Of a stretch of DNA of 64,000 nucleotides, positions 49,240 through 57,819 are shown piece by piece. The first letter of the stretch is position 1; every line of letters begins with the position of its first letter. Where the stretch lies: contig JBFWVD010000001.1 of the NCBI GenBank assembly GCA_050246915.1, positions 1 through 64,000 of the forward strand, written 5' to 3'. The position numbers and the translations under genes were made by a program. This DNA is from JBFWVD01 sp050246915. GTDB lineage: Bacteria; Actinomycetota; Acidimicrobiia; Acidimicrobiales; Ilumatobacteraceae. A model generated the notes under the pieces. It saw only the letters and a list, made by a program, of their open reading frames with translations. It had not been told where the DNA came from and ran no database searches.

Positions 49240-49689
49240 ATGGCGGTGTACGTGTCTCGGGCACAGCGCAAGCGCAAGGCGATCATCCTCGCGGTCGCTA
49301 CTGCGCTCATCGGCCTCGTCCTCGGTTGGGTGATCGGACGGAGCCAAGTCCCCACCATCGGCTCTCGCGTCACATCGGTGCAGGAGTCCGCCGGCGAGCT
49401 GGCTTCACGCATCGATGCGCTCACCATCGAATACCGCCAAGCCATCGAAGGCCAGGGTGACACCATCCAAGGCGGTGTGCTCGACGCGATCGACGGCATC
49501 CGTAGCGACACGCTCCACGAGCTCGATCGGGCGCCGTGGATCACCCAGGACGACCGTGATGCGCTGACCGACGCCATCACCGCGCTCGGGGCCGCGGCGA
49601 AGAACGAAGTGCCCGTCACGCAGTTCGAGGAGCAGGCCACATCGACCTCGGCGCTGCTACGCACCACGTTCGATCTCACTCCCGCCTGA
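49240..49689 (+). CDS. hypothetical single-pass membrane protein
   Basis: 149 aa from ATG 49240, one base after the HyuA-like stop. Positive N-terminus (RAQRKRK), then one transmembrane helix (~14-31, IILAVATALIGLVLGWVI) and a helical extracytoplasmic part with coiled-coil-like spacing. No catalytic motif. Function unknown. Convergent with the PilZ-like gene (5 bp). Confidence 0.7.
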   Translation: MAVYVSRAQRKRKAIILAVATALIGLVLGWVIGRSQVPTIGSRVTSVQESAGELASRIDALTIEYRQAIEGQGDTIQGGVLDAIDGIRSDTLHELDRAPWITQDDRDALTDAITALGAAAKNEVPVTQFEEQATSTSALLRTTFDLTPA

Positions 49690-49694
49690 GGCGA

Positions 49695-50552
49695 TCAGTC
49701 GTCGAAGGCGATGCGCACCAGACCGCCAGCCAGCGACGCCACGTGCGCTGCACGCGGCGGCAAGCCGACGACTGCCACCACCAGCGACGCCCCGCGCGTC
49801 GGGAGGTTCTGCATCTGCAGGTTCAACCCCTGTGCCGTGACGTCATCGACCACTGCGGCCTGCAGACCCTCGGCCGACCACACCCACGCACGATCATCGG
49901 CCGAGGCAGCAATTGGAGTTGACAACACCTCCGGCGTCTTGACCGATCGGAGGAACGCCGCGAGTTGCTCGCGGGCCTCGGGAGCCATGGACCGGAGCGA
50001 CACCCGCCAATGGCCACCCGACCCAGCGCCCAGCGACAGGCCGAGCATCGGCACGACGCCACGCTCCCCGAGGTCCAACTGCACCGCCACCGACGTCATC
50101 ACCGGTGGCTGCTCACCGAACAGGGCCGACAACCCGTCCACCGCGAGATCGATCGTGCGGCCCGTGACCCCCTGCGGCAGCGCCCCATCCAACCACGCCA
50201 ATTCGACGGGAACCTCGACCTCCACGCGACGTGCCAGCGGAGCCTCGGCAGAGTCGACCCGGCTCGGGCCGACCTCGATGCGCCCTTCGGTGCCCGCCCC
50301 GACGAACGCACACACCACACGGGTGAACACACCATTTCCAGCTCGGCTCACCGTGAGCACCTCATAGCGTTGCGGCGGCAGCGCGAAGCGACCGGTGCCG
50401 ATCGGCACCAATGTCGCGATCGCCCCCATATGGCGGCCTGACGCCGGTTCGACCCTGGCCCGCCCCCGCCCGGTGACGGTCACCTCGAGACCGAGCCACG
50501 AGGTGAGCACGTCGTCGGACACCGGACCTGAACTCGCTCCTTGGTCCGACAT
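49695..50552 (-). CDS. PilZ-domain-like protein with degenerate c-di-GMP motif
   Basis: 285 aa. The middle has the PilZ layout: ARRVEVEVPVELAW, then GRTIDLAVDGLSALF, and a late APEAREQLAAFLRSVKTP. The canonical RxxxR and D/NxSxxG ligand motifs appear as RRVEV and DLAVDG, so c-di-GMP binding may be lost. Sequence before it (RYEVLTVSRAGNGVFT) is like the N-terminal barrel of YcgR-type flagellar brakes. No membrane segment. Lies 7 bp after the HelD gene on the same strand; the chemoreceptor is further upstream. Confidence 0.65.
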   Translation of the reverse strand: MSDQGASSGPVSDDVLTSWLGLEVTVTGRGRARVEPASGRHMGAIATLVPIGTGRFALPPQRYEVLTVSRAGNGVFTRVVCAFVGAGTEGRIEVGPSRVDSAEAPLARRVEVEVPVELAWLDGALPQGVTGRTIDLAVDGLSALFGEQPPVMTSVAVQLDLGERGVVPMLGLSLGAGSGGHWRVSLRSMAPEAREQLAAFLRSVKTPEVLSTPIAASADDRAWVWSAEGLQAAVVDDVTAQGLNLQMQNLPTRGASLVVAVVGLPPRAAHVASLAGGLVRIAFDD

Positions 50553-50559
50553 CGACAGC

Positions 50560-52659
50560 TCAGCGCATCGGTTCGGGCAGCGGATCGGCGTGCACCACCG
50601 TGAGCATCTGCGTCGAGCGGGTCAAGGCCACATACAACGCGCGCAACCCCTGTCGCTCTTCGCGCACGATGCGGCCCGGTTCGACCACGACCACCGCGTC
50701 TAGCTCCAGACCCTTCACCACGTTCACCGGCACCAAGCTGACCGGTGAGTCGAGACCGCGCTCGGTTGCCCGCTCGAACGCCACGCCAGCGAGGGTGAGC
50801 GCAGCTGCGATCGGTTCGACGAGCGACGCCGGGGTGATGACCGCCACCGAACATTCGCCGAGCTCGTCCTGAGCGGCGCGCACAGCAGCGGCCACCTCGG
50901 CACCCATCACCTCGTGCCCCGTCGATACGATGCGCGGCGCACGCGAACCCTCACGCACCGCTCGTGGCGGTGTGAGCTGAGGCGCGGCGACGGTGAGCAC
51001 CCGATTGGCCAATGTCATGACCGTGCCTGGGATGCGATAACCGACGGTGAGCTCGGCGATGCGAGCCGGTTTGCGATCGGGCAGATGGCGCAGCACCTCG
51101 GTCCAGTCCTGCGGAGCGAACGGACCGGTCGACTGGGCGATGTCGCCCACCACCGTCATCGACCCGTTCAGCGATCGGCGCGCCGCCATGCGCAGCTGCA
51201 TCGGGGTGAGGTCTTGGACCTCATCGATGACCAGATGACCGAACGTGCGGATCTCGTCCTCGTCGCGGATCTTGCCCTTCACCGGTCGCGGTCCCAGCTG
51301 AGCGCGCGCCTCATCGAGCAGACCGACATCGGCATCGGTCCACACCACGTCCTCGAGATGCTCGGACCGGTTGCGGTACAAGGCGTCGAGCTCGCGCTCA
51401 TCGAGCCACTTCGCTCCCGCAAGCTTCAGCAGGGCCTTCGACCCGTAGAGATCGTGCAACAGCTGCGCCGGTGACAGCACCGGCCACATCCGTTCCAGCG
51501 CCACCCGCACCTCGTCGAGGTTGCGGACCCGCTCACGCACTTGCTCGGCGGTGTCCTCGCTGCGCGACGAATGCGCCAGCGCCGCATACAACTCCGACTC
51601 GACGAACTTCCTGCCGGCGTTGTGACGACGGAATCGACGCTTGGCCATGGTGACGATGTGTTCGGTGGTGGCCGCCGACACCCGCAGATACTCGAGGCCG
51701 TAGGGCACCACGAGATCGTCCTTGAGCGGCCGCTCCCGATCGGCGATGGCCTTGGTGATGACCCGGCTCATGCGGGCATCGCCCTTGACCCGAGCGGTCT
51801 GATGGTTGTCGATGCCACCGAACGTGACGTCGGGGACCAGGTCGGACAGCACCATCTGCTCGACCCCCGATTCGCCCAGGGACGGCAGCACTCGTTCGAT
51901 GTAGCGCAGGAACAGCCGGTTCGGACCGAGGATCAACACGCCCTGATCGGCGAGCGGAAAGCGATGCGTGTAGAGCAGATACGCGGCGCGATGCAACGCC
52001 ACCACGGTCTTGCCGGTACCCGGACCACCCTGGACGATGAGCACCCCAGCTCCCGAGCTGCGGATGATCTCGTCCTGCTCGGCCTGGATGGTGGCGACGA
52101 TGTCTCCGAGCACACCGGTGCGGCTCTGCTCGAGCGCAGCCATGAGCGGGCCGAAGCCACGCAGGCCGTGGACACCTTCGGACAACATGCCGTCGGCACC
52201 GATCCCCAGATGGCCGTCGCCGAACAGCTCATCTTCCATGTCGAGGATCGAACGGCCTCGCACCACGAAGTGACGACGACGGACCAGACCCATCGGGTTA
52301 CGACCCGTGGCCCGGTAGAACGGCTCGGCAACCGGGGCCCGCCAATCCACCACCACCGGCTCGTGCTCCTCATCGGCGATGGCGAGGCGCCCGATGTGGA
52401 AGGCCTCGAGCCCGTCGAACTCACCGGGACGATCGATGCGTCCGAAGATCAGCGCGTGATGACTGAGGTCGAGATCGGCCAGTCGAGAGCGAACCGTCTC
52501 CTCGATCACGTCGCGCTCGTATCGCGCCGCGAACGTGCCACCTCGCCCGACCTCGACGTGACCACGGAGCCGAACCACGTCGTCGCGGGCCGCCTCGAGA
52601 CAGGCGTGTGCCTTCTCGAGGTGCGCCTGTTCTTCGTCGAGCTCAGGGTGTCGAGCCAT
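50560..52659 (-). CDS. helD: HelD-type UvrD-like helicase (RNA polymerase-associated)
   Basis: About 699 aa from ATG 52659 (GTG 52662 is equally possible; GGAGG is very close to both). Superfamily 1 helicase: N-terminal HelD coiled-coil region, Walker A GGPGTGKT with VALHRAAYLLYTHR, motif region HLVIDEVQDLTPMQL, and C-terminal motifs VNVVKGLELDAVVVVEP and ALYVALTRSTQ. HelD proteins bind RNA polymerase and release it from DNA; the actinobacterial forms protect from rifampicin. Divergence from UvrD/PcrA (missing 2B domain, N-terminal extension) supports HelD over a repair helicase. Confidence 0.85.
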   Translation of the reverse strand: MARHPELDEEQAHLEKAHACLEAARDDVVRLRGHVEVGRGGTFAARYERDVIEETVRSRLADLDLSHHALIFGRIDRPGEFDGLEAFHIGRLAIADEEHEPVVVDWRAPVAEPFYRATGRNPMGLVRRRHFVVRGRSILDMEDELFGDGHLGIGADGMLSEGVHGLRGFGPLMAALEQSRTGVLGDIVATIQAEQDEIIRSSGAGVLIVQGGPGTGKTVVALHRAAYLLYTHRFPLADQGVLILGPNRLFLRYIERVLPSLGESGVEQMVLSDLVPDVTFGGIDNHQTARVKGDARMSRVITKAIADRERPLKDDLVVPYGLEYLRVSAATTEHIVTMAKRRFRRHNAGRKFVESELYAALAHSSRSEDTAEQVRERVRNLDEVRVALERMWPVLSPAQLLHDLYGSKALLKLAGAKWLDERELDALYRNRSEHLEDVVWTDADVGLLDEARAQLGPRPVKGKIRDEDEIRTFGHLVIDEVQDLTPMQLRMAARRSLNGSMTVVGDIAQSTGPFAPQDWTEVLRHLPDRKPARIAELTVGYRIPGTVMTLANRVLTVAAPQLTPPRAVREGSRAPRIVSTGHEVMGAEVAAAVRAAQDELGECSVAVITPASLVEPIAAALTLAGVAFERATERGLDSPVSLVPVNVVKGLELDAVVVVEPGRIVREERQGLRALYVALTRSTQMLTVVHADPLPEPMR

Positions 52660-52771
52660 CACCCTCCAGGAGGATTACGGGGATCGGAAACAATACCGAG
52701 GTCCCTCGCACGAACCACAGACAGCTCGACCACACCCTCGTCAGGGGGTGCGTCCCCAGCTCAGTTCAGGA

Positions 52772-52859
52772 TCAAAACTGGGTCTGCTTCGCCGGGTCCG
52801 CTCCGCTTCCCCGGCTCAAAACCGGGTCTGCTTCGCCGGGTCCGCTCCGCTTCCCCGGC
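52772..52859. repeat. two-copy 44-bp tandem repeat after the chemoreceptor gene
   Basis: Units 52772-52815 and 52816-52859 differ at one base (ACTGGG versus ACCGGG), abutting the chemoreceptor stop (52860). Each unit contains CCGGG/CCCGG inverted segments that could form hairpins on the minus strand, so it may act as a terminator or be a small duplication. Confidence 0.75.
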
Positions 52860-54437
52860 TCAGGCGTTGACCCGGAACTCGCCCACCAGCTGGCTCAGCT
52901 CGGCGGCGAGCCGCATGAGCTCCTCGGCCGATGCCTGGGTCTGATGGGCCCCGGCTGCAGAACTCTGAGCGCCACCGGCCACTCGGGCAATGGTCTCGGT
53001 GATGTTGCCCGACGAGTCGGCGGCCATGCCCAAGGAGCGGGTGATCTCGGCCGTTGTGGCCGCCTGCTCTTCGACTGCTGCGGCGATGGTGGCCTGGAGA
53101 TCGTTGATCTCGCTGATGACCCCAGCGATCTGGGTGATCTCCTCGATGGAGTTCGCAGTGTCGGCCTGGATGGCATTGATGCGCTCGCGGATGTCGGCCG
53201 TCGCCTTGGCCGTGGCCTGGGCCAGATCCTTCACCTCGTTGGCCACGACAGCGAAGCCACGGCCGGCTTCACCGGCCCGAGCCGCTTCGATGGTGGCGTT
53301 GAGGGCGAGCAGATTGGTCTGCTCGGCGATCGAGGTGATCGTGCCGATGACGGTGGCGATCGATTCACTGGACGAACCGAGCTGAGCGACGGTGTCGCTC
53401 GTGCGTCGGGTCAGCTCGACCGCCTGGGCAGCGATGCTGGCGGCCTGAGCCGTCGAGCGCGAGATCTCATGGATCGATGACGACAGCTCTTCGGTGGCCG
53501 AAGCAACGGAGTTCACGTTGTTGGTCACGTCCGAGGACGAGCGGGCCACATCCCCCACCTGATCGGAGGTGTCCTCGGCGCCGCGACCGAGCTGCTGACT
53601 CACCGAGGCGAGCTGCTGCGAGGCCACGTTGAGCGACTGCGCGCCGTTGGCGATGAGCTGCATTGCATCTCGCGTGGAACCGACGGAGGTGGCCACGGAC
53701 CGTGCCATGTCGGCCAGCTCGTCGGTGCCCTCGGCATCGATCTGAACCGTGAGGTCCTTGTTGGCCACGCGGTCGAGGGCGGCGCTGAGACCCTTGATGC
53801 GCCGGGTCACCGCGGTGGCGATCCGCCACGACACGATGGCCAGAGCGACCATGGCCAGCAACGCCGCGACGACGAGCGTGGTCTGCGATCGGGTGGCATC
53901 GCTGCGCGCGTCGTCGGCAGCAGCAGTCCCAGCCTCCTCGACGGCACCCCCCAACTCCCCGAGACTCACCTCGAGGACCTCGAACTCCTCGTTGAACCCG
54001 TCGAGCATGGCGACGGCAGCGTTGGGATCTACCACGAGCGTGTCGAGGAGCTCCAGAGCCATCGTCGTGTACGCCTCGACCTGCACCTGTGCGGTGCGAA
54101 CCTGTTCCGCGACATCACCGACGAGGATCCCTTCGTCGATCCGGGCGCCCTGCGCGGCGATCCACTCGGTCATGTTGTCCGCGTGTTCCTGAGCCTCGGC
54201 CCGGATGCTCACCGCTTCTTGCGGGAGGTACAAGCCTTTGTACACATCGGATCGAAGCGCGTCGTGCATCATGTCGATGAGCGTCTGGTCACGCACCGCC
54301 GATGCCGTAGCGGCCTGGTGCGACAGAGCCGATCGCGCAGTCGACAGTCCGCTGTAACCGGCTACGGCAGTGATGCCAGCGGCCAGGATTCCGACGCCGG
54401 CCATCGCTGCCAGCTTTGTGGTGATACTCATCTGCAT
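52860..54437 (-). CDS. methyl-accepting chemotaxis protein
   Basis: 525 aa. N-terminal membrane helix (~8-28), ~165-residue helical external domain, second helix (~190-207), HAMP (~210-262), and a C-terminal signalling domain with the conserved tip EQTNLLALNATIEAARAGE and GRGFAVVANEVKDLAQ. Senses a ligand and passes it to CheA/CheW, whose genes are not in this window. ATG start at 54437. The C-terminus ends in a short hydrophobic tail without the CheR-binding pentapeptide. The 180-bp upstream spacer shows no clear promoter. Confidence 0.95.
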   Translation of the reverse strand: MQMSITTKLAAMAGVGILAAGITAVAGYSGLSTARSALSHQAATASAVRDQTLIDMMHDALRSDVYKGLYLPQEAVSIRAEAQEHADNMTEWIAAQGARIDEGILVGDVAEQVRTAQVQVEAYTTMALELLDTLVVDPNAAVAMLDGFNEEFEVLEVSLGELGGAVEEAGTAAADDARSDATRSQTTLVVAALLAMVALAIVSWRIATAVTRRIKGLSAALDRVANKDLTVQIDAEGTDELADMARSVATSVGSTRDAMQLIANGAQSLNVASQQLASVSQQLGRGAEDTSDQVGDVARSSSDVTNNVNSVASATEELSSSIHEISRSTAQAASIAAQAVELTRRTSDTVAQLGSSSESIATVIGTITSIAEQTNLLALNATIEAARAGEAGRGFAVVANEVKDLAQATAKATADIRERINAIQADTANSIEEITQIAGVISEINDLQATIAAAVEEQAATTAEITRSLGMAADSSGNITETIARVAGGAQSSAAGAHQTQASAEELMRLAAELSQLVGEFRVNA

Positions 54438-54617
54438 GTCGACCGCACTTCCGCATGAAGAGTCCCCCAGCCCGGGTCTCGCCCTATCTGTGCTGGTCCA
54501 TCGGTTTCCCCTCTGGCCGGTTGAGGCTTTGGTCCTGAACCATTACGAGCCATACCGCGCTGCGGGCCGCTCGGCTCGCCTGACGCTCACGACCCGCCAG
54601 CGCGTACGCTCACGGTC

Positions 54618-55658
54618 GTGACCGCTCGCCCCGACTCCCCCTTCCTGGCCGCGTGCAGGGGAGAAGCCGGAACGCGCACCCCGGTGTGGTTCATGCGCCA
54701 GGCCGGCCGTTCATTGCCCGAGTACCGGGCCATCCGCGGGCAAGGCTCCATCCTCGACGCCATTGCCAACCCCGAGCTCGCCGCGGAGATCACCCTGCAA
54801 CCGGTGCGTCGCCACGGCGTCGACGCCGCCATCTTGTACTCCGACATCGTCGTGCCCGCCGCGGCCATCGGCTTCGGCGTGGACGTGGCCCCCGGAACCG
54901 GTCCCGTCGTCGCCGAACCGTTCCGAACCGCAGCCGACCTGCGCCGCCTCCGGCCGCTCGATCCCGAAGCCGATACGCCACACGTGCTCGAGACAGTGCG
55001 TATCTGCGTCAAGGAGCTCGACGTCCCCCTCATCGGATTCGCGGGCGCTCCCTTCACGGTCGCCTCGTACCTGATCGAAGGGCGTCCGAGCCGTACCTAC
55101 GCCAACACCAAGGCGATGATGCACTCCGAGCCCGCGCTGTGGGCCGAGCTCATGGACCGACTCGCCGACATGGCGATCGCGTCGCTCCGGTCGCAGATCC
55201 AAGCCGGTGCCGAAGCCATCCAGCTGTTCGACTCGTGGGCTGGCGCGCTCAACCCGATGGACTACGAGCGATTCGTCCTGCCAGCCAGCGCCAAGGTATT
55301 CGCCGGCGTGGCCGATCTCGGCGTGCCACGCATCCACTTCGGGGTTGGCACCGGCGAACTGCTCGGCCTCATGAGCTCCGCTGGAGCAGACGTCGTCGGC
55401 GTCGATTGGCGGGTCCCTCTCGACGTGGCCCGCACTCGGGTGGAGGGCAAGCCGGTGCAGGGCAACCTCGACCCCGCGCTGTGCCTCGCTCCGTGGCCCG
55501 TCGTGGCCGACGCTGCCCGTGAGGTCATGCGTCGCGGGGGTGGGGTCGCGGGCGGCGGCCATGTGTTCAACCTCGGCCATGGCGTATACCCCGAGACCGA
55601 CCCCGGCATCCTGACTGCTGTCGTGGACCTGGTCCACGCCGAGAGCTCGCCGAGCTGA
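54618..55658 (+). CDS. hemE: uroporphyrinogen decarboxylase HemE
   Basis: 346 aa, GTG start. Converts uroporphyrinogen III to coproporphyrinogen III. Family signatures: PVWFMRQAGRSLPEYRAIRG near residues 22-41 and the second signature GFAGAPFTVASYLIEG, with a conserved LFDSWAGAL and C-terminal GHVFNLGHGVYPETDP. First gene of a haem unit; the oxidase gene follows after 8 bp. Confidence 0.96.
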   Translation: MTARPDSPFLAACRGEAGTRTPVWFMRQAGRSLPEYRAIRGQGSILDAIANPELAAEITLQPVRRHGVDAAILYSDIVVPAAAIGFGVDVAPGTGPVVAEPFRTAADLRRLRPLDPEADTPHVLETVRICVKELDVPLIGFAGAPFTVASYLIEGRPSRTYANTKAMMHSEPALWAELMDRLADMAIASLRSQIQAGAEAIQLFDSWAGALNPMDYERFVLPASAKVFAGVADLGVPRIHFGVGTGELLGLMSSAGADVVGVDWRVPLDVARTRVEGKPVQGNLDPALCLAPWPVVADAAREVMRRGGGVAGGGHVFNLGHGVYPETDPGILTAVVDLVHAESSPS

Positions 55659-55666
55659 GCGCGGGC

Positions 55667-57055
55667 ATGCGCGTCGCGGTCGTCGGGGGAGGCATCGCTG
55701 GTCTCGCCGCGGCTCACCGTCTCGACCGCAACGGCGCCGAGGTGCTGCTGTACGAGCGCGACGATCGCCTGGGCGGGAAGATCCGCACCTCCAACTTCGC
55801 CGGCAGAGCGGTGGACGAAGGCCCTGATGCGTTCCTGGCCCGTGTGCCGTCGGCGGTCAACCTGTGCCGCGAGCTCGGCCTGGGCGATCGCCTCATCTCC
55901 CCGGCCGACGTGGGTGCACTGGTGTACTCCCGCGGCAAGCTCCGGCCGATCCCCGACGGGCTGGTGCTGGGCGTCCCCGCCGGCATCGTGGGTCTGGCCA
56001 CCAGTGGGCTGCTCTCTCCCCGGGGCGTGGCGCGCGCCGCTCTCGAACCGCTGCTGGCTCGGCGCCGATACCGCGGTGAGCGCGACAGCGTCGGTGCCGT
56101 GATCCGCCACCACTTCGGGGCTGATGTGCTCGAGCGGGTGGTGGACCCGTTGGTCGGGGGCATCTACGCCGGCAACGCCGACACGATGAGCCTGGCCGCC
56201 GGCGCTCCGCAGCTGGCCGGACCCGCCCGCAACCGCAGCATGCTCTTCGCCCTCCGTCGTCAGGCCAAGGCGGTTGCGCCCCCCAAAGGCGCCCCAAAGG
56301 CGCCCATCTTCTATGCGGTTCGCGGCGGCATGGGACTGTTGGTCGACGGATTGCGAGAGCAGTTGTCCAGCACCACGGTGTGCACCGGCGTCGAGGTCAC
56401 CGCCATCGCCCGCAGCGGGAACAGCACGGTCATCGAGACCACGGCTGGTCCGCAGAAGGTCGACGCGGTGGTGTTGTGCACGCCGGCCTACGTCAGCGCG
56501 ACGTTGTTGCGCGACTCCAGCCCGAGCGCGGCGCGCGGACTGTCCTACATCGCCCACGCCTCGGTGGCCATGATCACCATGTCCATCGACGAGGGCTCGC
56601 TCGACGCGAGCAGCATCGACGGGGTGAGATCGGCAAGTGGGTTCCTCATCCCTCGACCGGAACGTCGGTTCCTCACCGCCTGCTCATACGCGTCGACGAA
56701 ATGGCCAGACTGGAAGCCCGACGGCAAGGTCGTGTTGCGCGTCTCGGCCGGTGCCAGTGATCAGCCTGGGGTGTGTGATCTCGACGACGACACCATCGTG
56801 GCGAAGGCGTCCGAAGACCTCGAACGGCTCATGGGGCTGCGCGCTGGTGCCGATCAGGTGAGGGTGACCCGCTGGGACCGCGCTTTCCCGCAATACGAGC
56901 CCGGGCATCTCGCCCGCGCCGATGCCATCGAGGCCGCGCTCACCAACGATCTGCCCGGTGTGGTCCTGGCCGGAGCAGCGATGCGCGGCGTCGGGGTCCC
57001 GGCCTGCATCCGGCAGGGACAGGAAGCGGCAACGCGGATCTTGGAGGCCCGGTGA
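55667..57055 (+). CDS. hemY: protoporphyrinogen/coproporphyrinogen oxidase
   Basis: 462 aa FAD enzyme. N-terminal Rossmann motif VAVVGGGIAGLAAAHRL (3-19), GxGG-like LGGKIRTSNFAGRAVDEGPD, and a C-terminal FAD segment LAGAAMRGVGVPACIRQGQE. HemY/CgoX-type oxidises coproporphyrinogen or protoporphyrinogen III; in Actinobacteria the coproporphyrin-dependent route is common, so CgoX activity is likely. Translationally coupled: its stop overlaps the next start by 4 bp. Confidence 0.94.
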   Translation: MRVAVVGGGIAGLAAAHRLDRNGAEVLLYERDDRLGGKIRTSNFAGRAVDEGPDAFLARVPSAVNLCRELGLGDRLISPADVGALVYSRGKLRPIPDGLVLGVPAGIVGLATSGLLSPRGVARAALEPLLARRRYRGERDSVGAVIRHHFGADVLERVVDPLVGGIYAGNADTMSLAAGAPQLAGPARNRSMLFALRRQAKAVAPPKGAPKAPIFYAVRGGMGLLVDGLREQLSSTTVCTGVEVTAIARSGNSTVIETTAGPQKVDAVVLCTPAYVSATLLRDSSPSAARGLSYIAHASVAMITMSIDEGSLDASSIDGVRSASGFLIPRPERRFLTACSYASTKWPDWKPDGKVVLRVSAGASDQPGVCDLDDDTIVAKASEDLERLMGLRAGADQVRVTRWDRAFPQYEPGHLARADAIEAALTNDLPGVVLAGAAMRGVGVPACIRQGQEAATRILEAR

Positions 57056-57789
57056 GCGAGATGAAGAACACCCCCGGGGTCACGCGACGCGAGTTGCTGA
57101 CCGCGGTGTTGCCAGGCGCGGCGATCGTCCCGGCGGCGGCGCTGTTGCTCGGCGCATGCAGCGGTGGCGGCAGCAACGATGCCGACTCGGTGGCCGCCCT
57201 GCTCCCCGGTGATGGGGCGGGCAGCGCGTCAACCTCTCTTGCCGAGGCGACGACGCTGGCGCCACCGACCACGATGGTGGCTACCACACTGCCACCGACG
57301 ACACAGACGCCCACGACACTGCCACCGGTCACGGTGCCGCCCTCCACGCTGCCGACGCCGGCCGCGGTGCCCGCCGATCAGTACGCGCCGGAACCGGACG
57401 TGGTGCTCGGGCGGATCGCCATCGAACGCATCAAGCTCGACACCGAACTACGCCAAGGGATCACGCTCACCACGCTCGACAAGGGTCCCGGGCACTGGCC
57501 AGGTACCGCGCTCCCGGGGGGCATCGGCAACATGGTGGTGGCTGGCCATCGGGTCACCCACTCCAAGCCCTTCCGACACATCGACAAGCTGCAACCGGGT
57601 GATGCCATGACGATCACCGCTGTCGATGGTGGCCAGGCCCGATACCTCGTGACGTCCAGTGAGGTCGTGGATGATCAGGCCGTGTGGATCGTGAACCAGA
57701 CACCCGAGCCGACCGCCACGATCTTCGCCTGTCATCCACCGGGCTCGGCTCGCCAGCGGTACGTCGTCCGCTTCGCACTCGAAGCCTGA
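57052..57789 (+). CDS. lipoprotein sortase (class E/F type)
   Basis: 245 aa. Start GTG 57052 overlaps hemY (GTGA); ATG 57061 is an alternative. TRRELL plus a hydrophobic stretch suggests Tat export, and LLGAC is a lipobox, so it is probably lipid-anchored, not TM-anchored. A Thr/Pro-rich linker (~60-110) precedes the sortase domain. Catalytic triad: H166 (VVAGHR), C227 (TIFACHPPG) and R236 (RQRYVV). Sortases link proteins to the cell wall or pili. The location between haem genes and lnt is unusual but may be coupling. Confidence 0.85.
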   Translation: MSEMKNTPGVTRRELLTAVLPGAAIVPAAALLLGACSGGGSNDADSVAALLPGDGAGSASTSLAEATTLAPPTTMVATTLPPTTQTPTTLPPVTVPPSTLPTPAAVPADQYAPEPDVVLGRIAIERIKLDTELRQGITLTTLDKGPGHWPGTALPGGIGNMVVAGHRVTHSKPFRHIDKLQPGDAMTITAVDGGQARYLVTSSEVVDDQAVWIVNQTPEPTATIFACHPPGSARQRYVVRFALEA

Positions 57790-57819
57790 TAGGACGCGAC
57801 ACGGTCGCTGACTGCGAGG

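Noticed and set aside
50560..52659. UvrD/PcrA repair helicase as the identity of this gene
   Set aside because: Its length and N-terminal region fit HelD better, and the large 2B domain of UvrD/PcrA is not evident.
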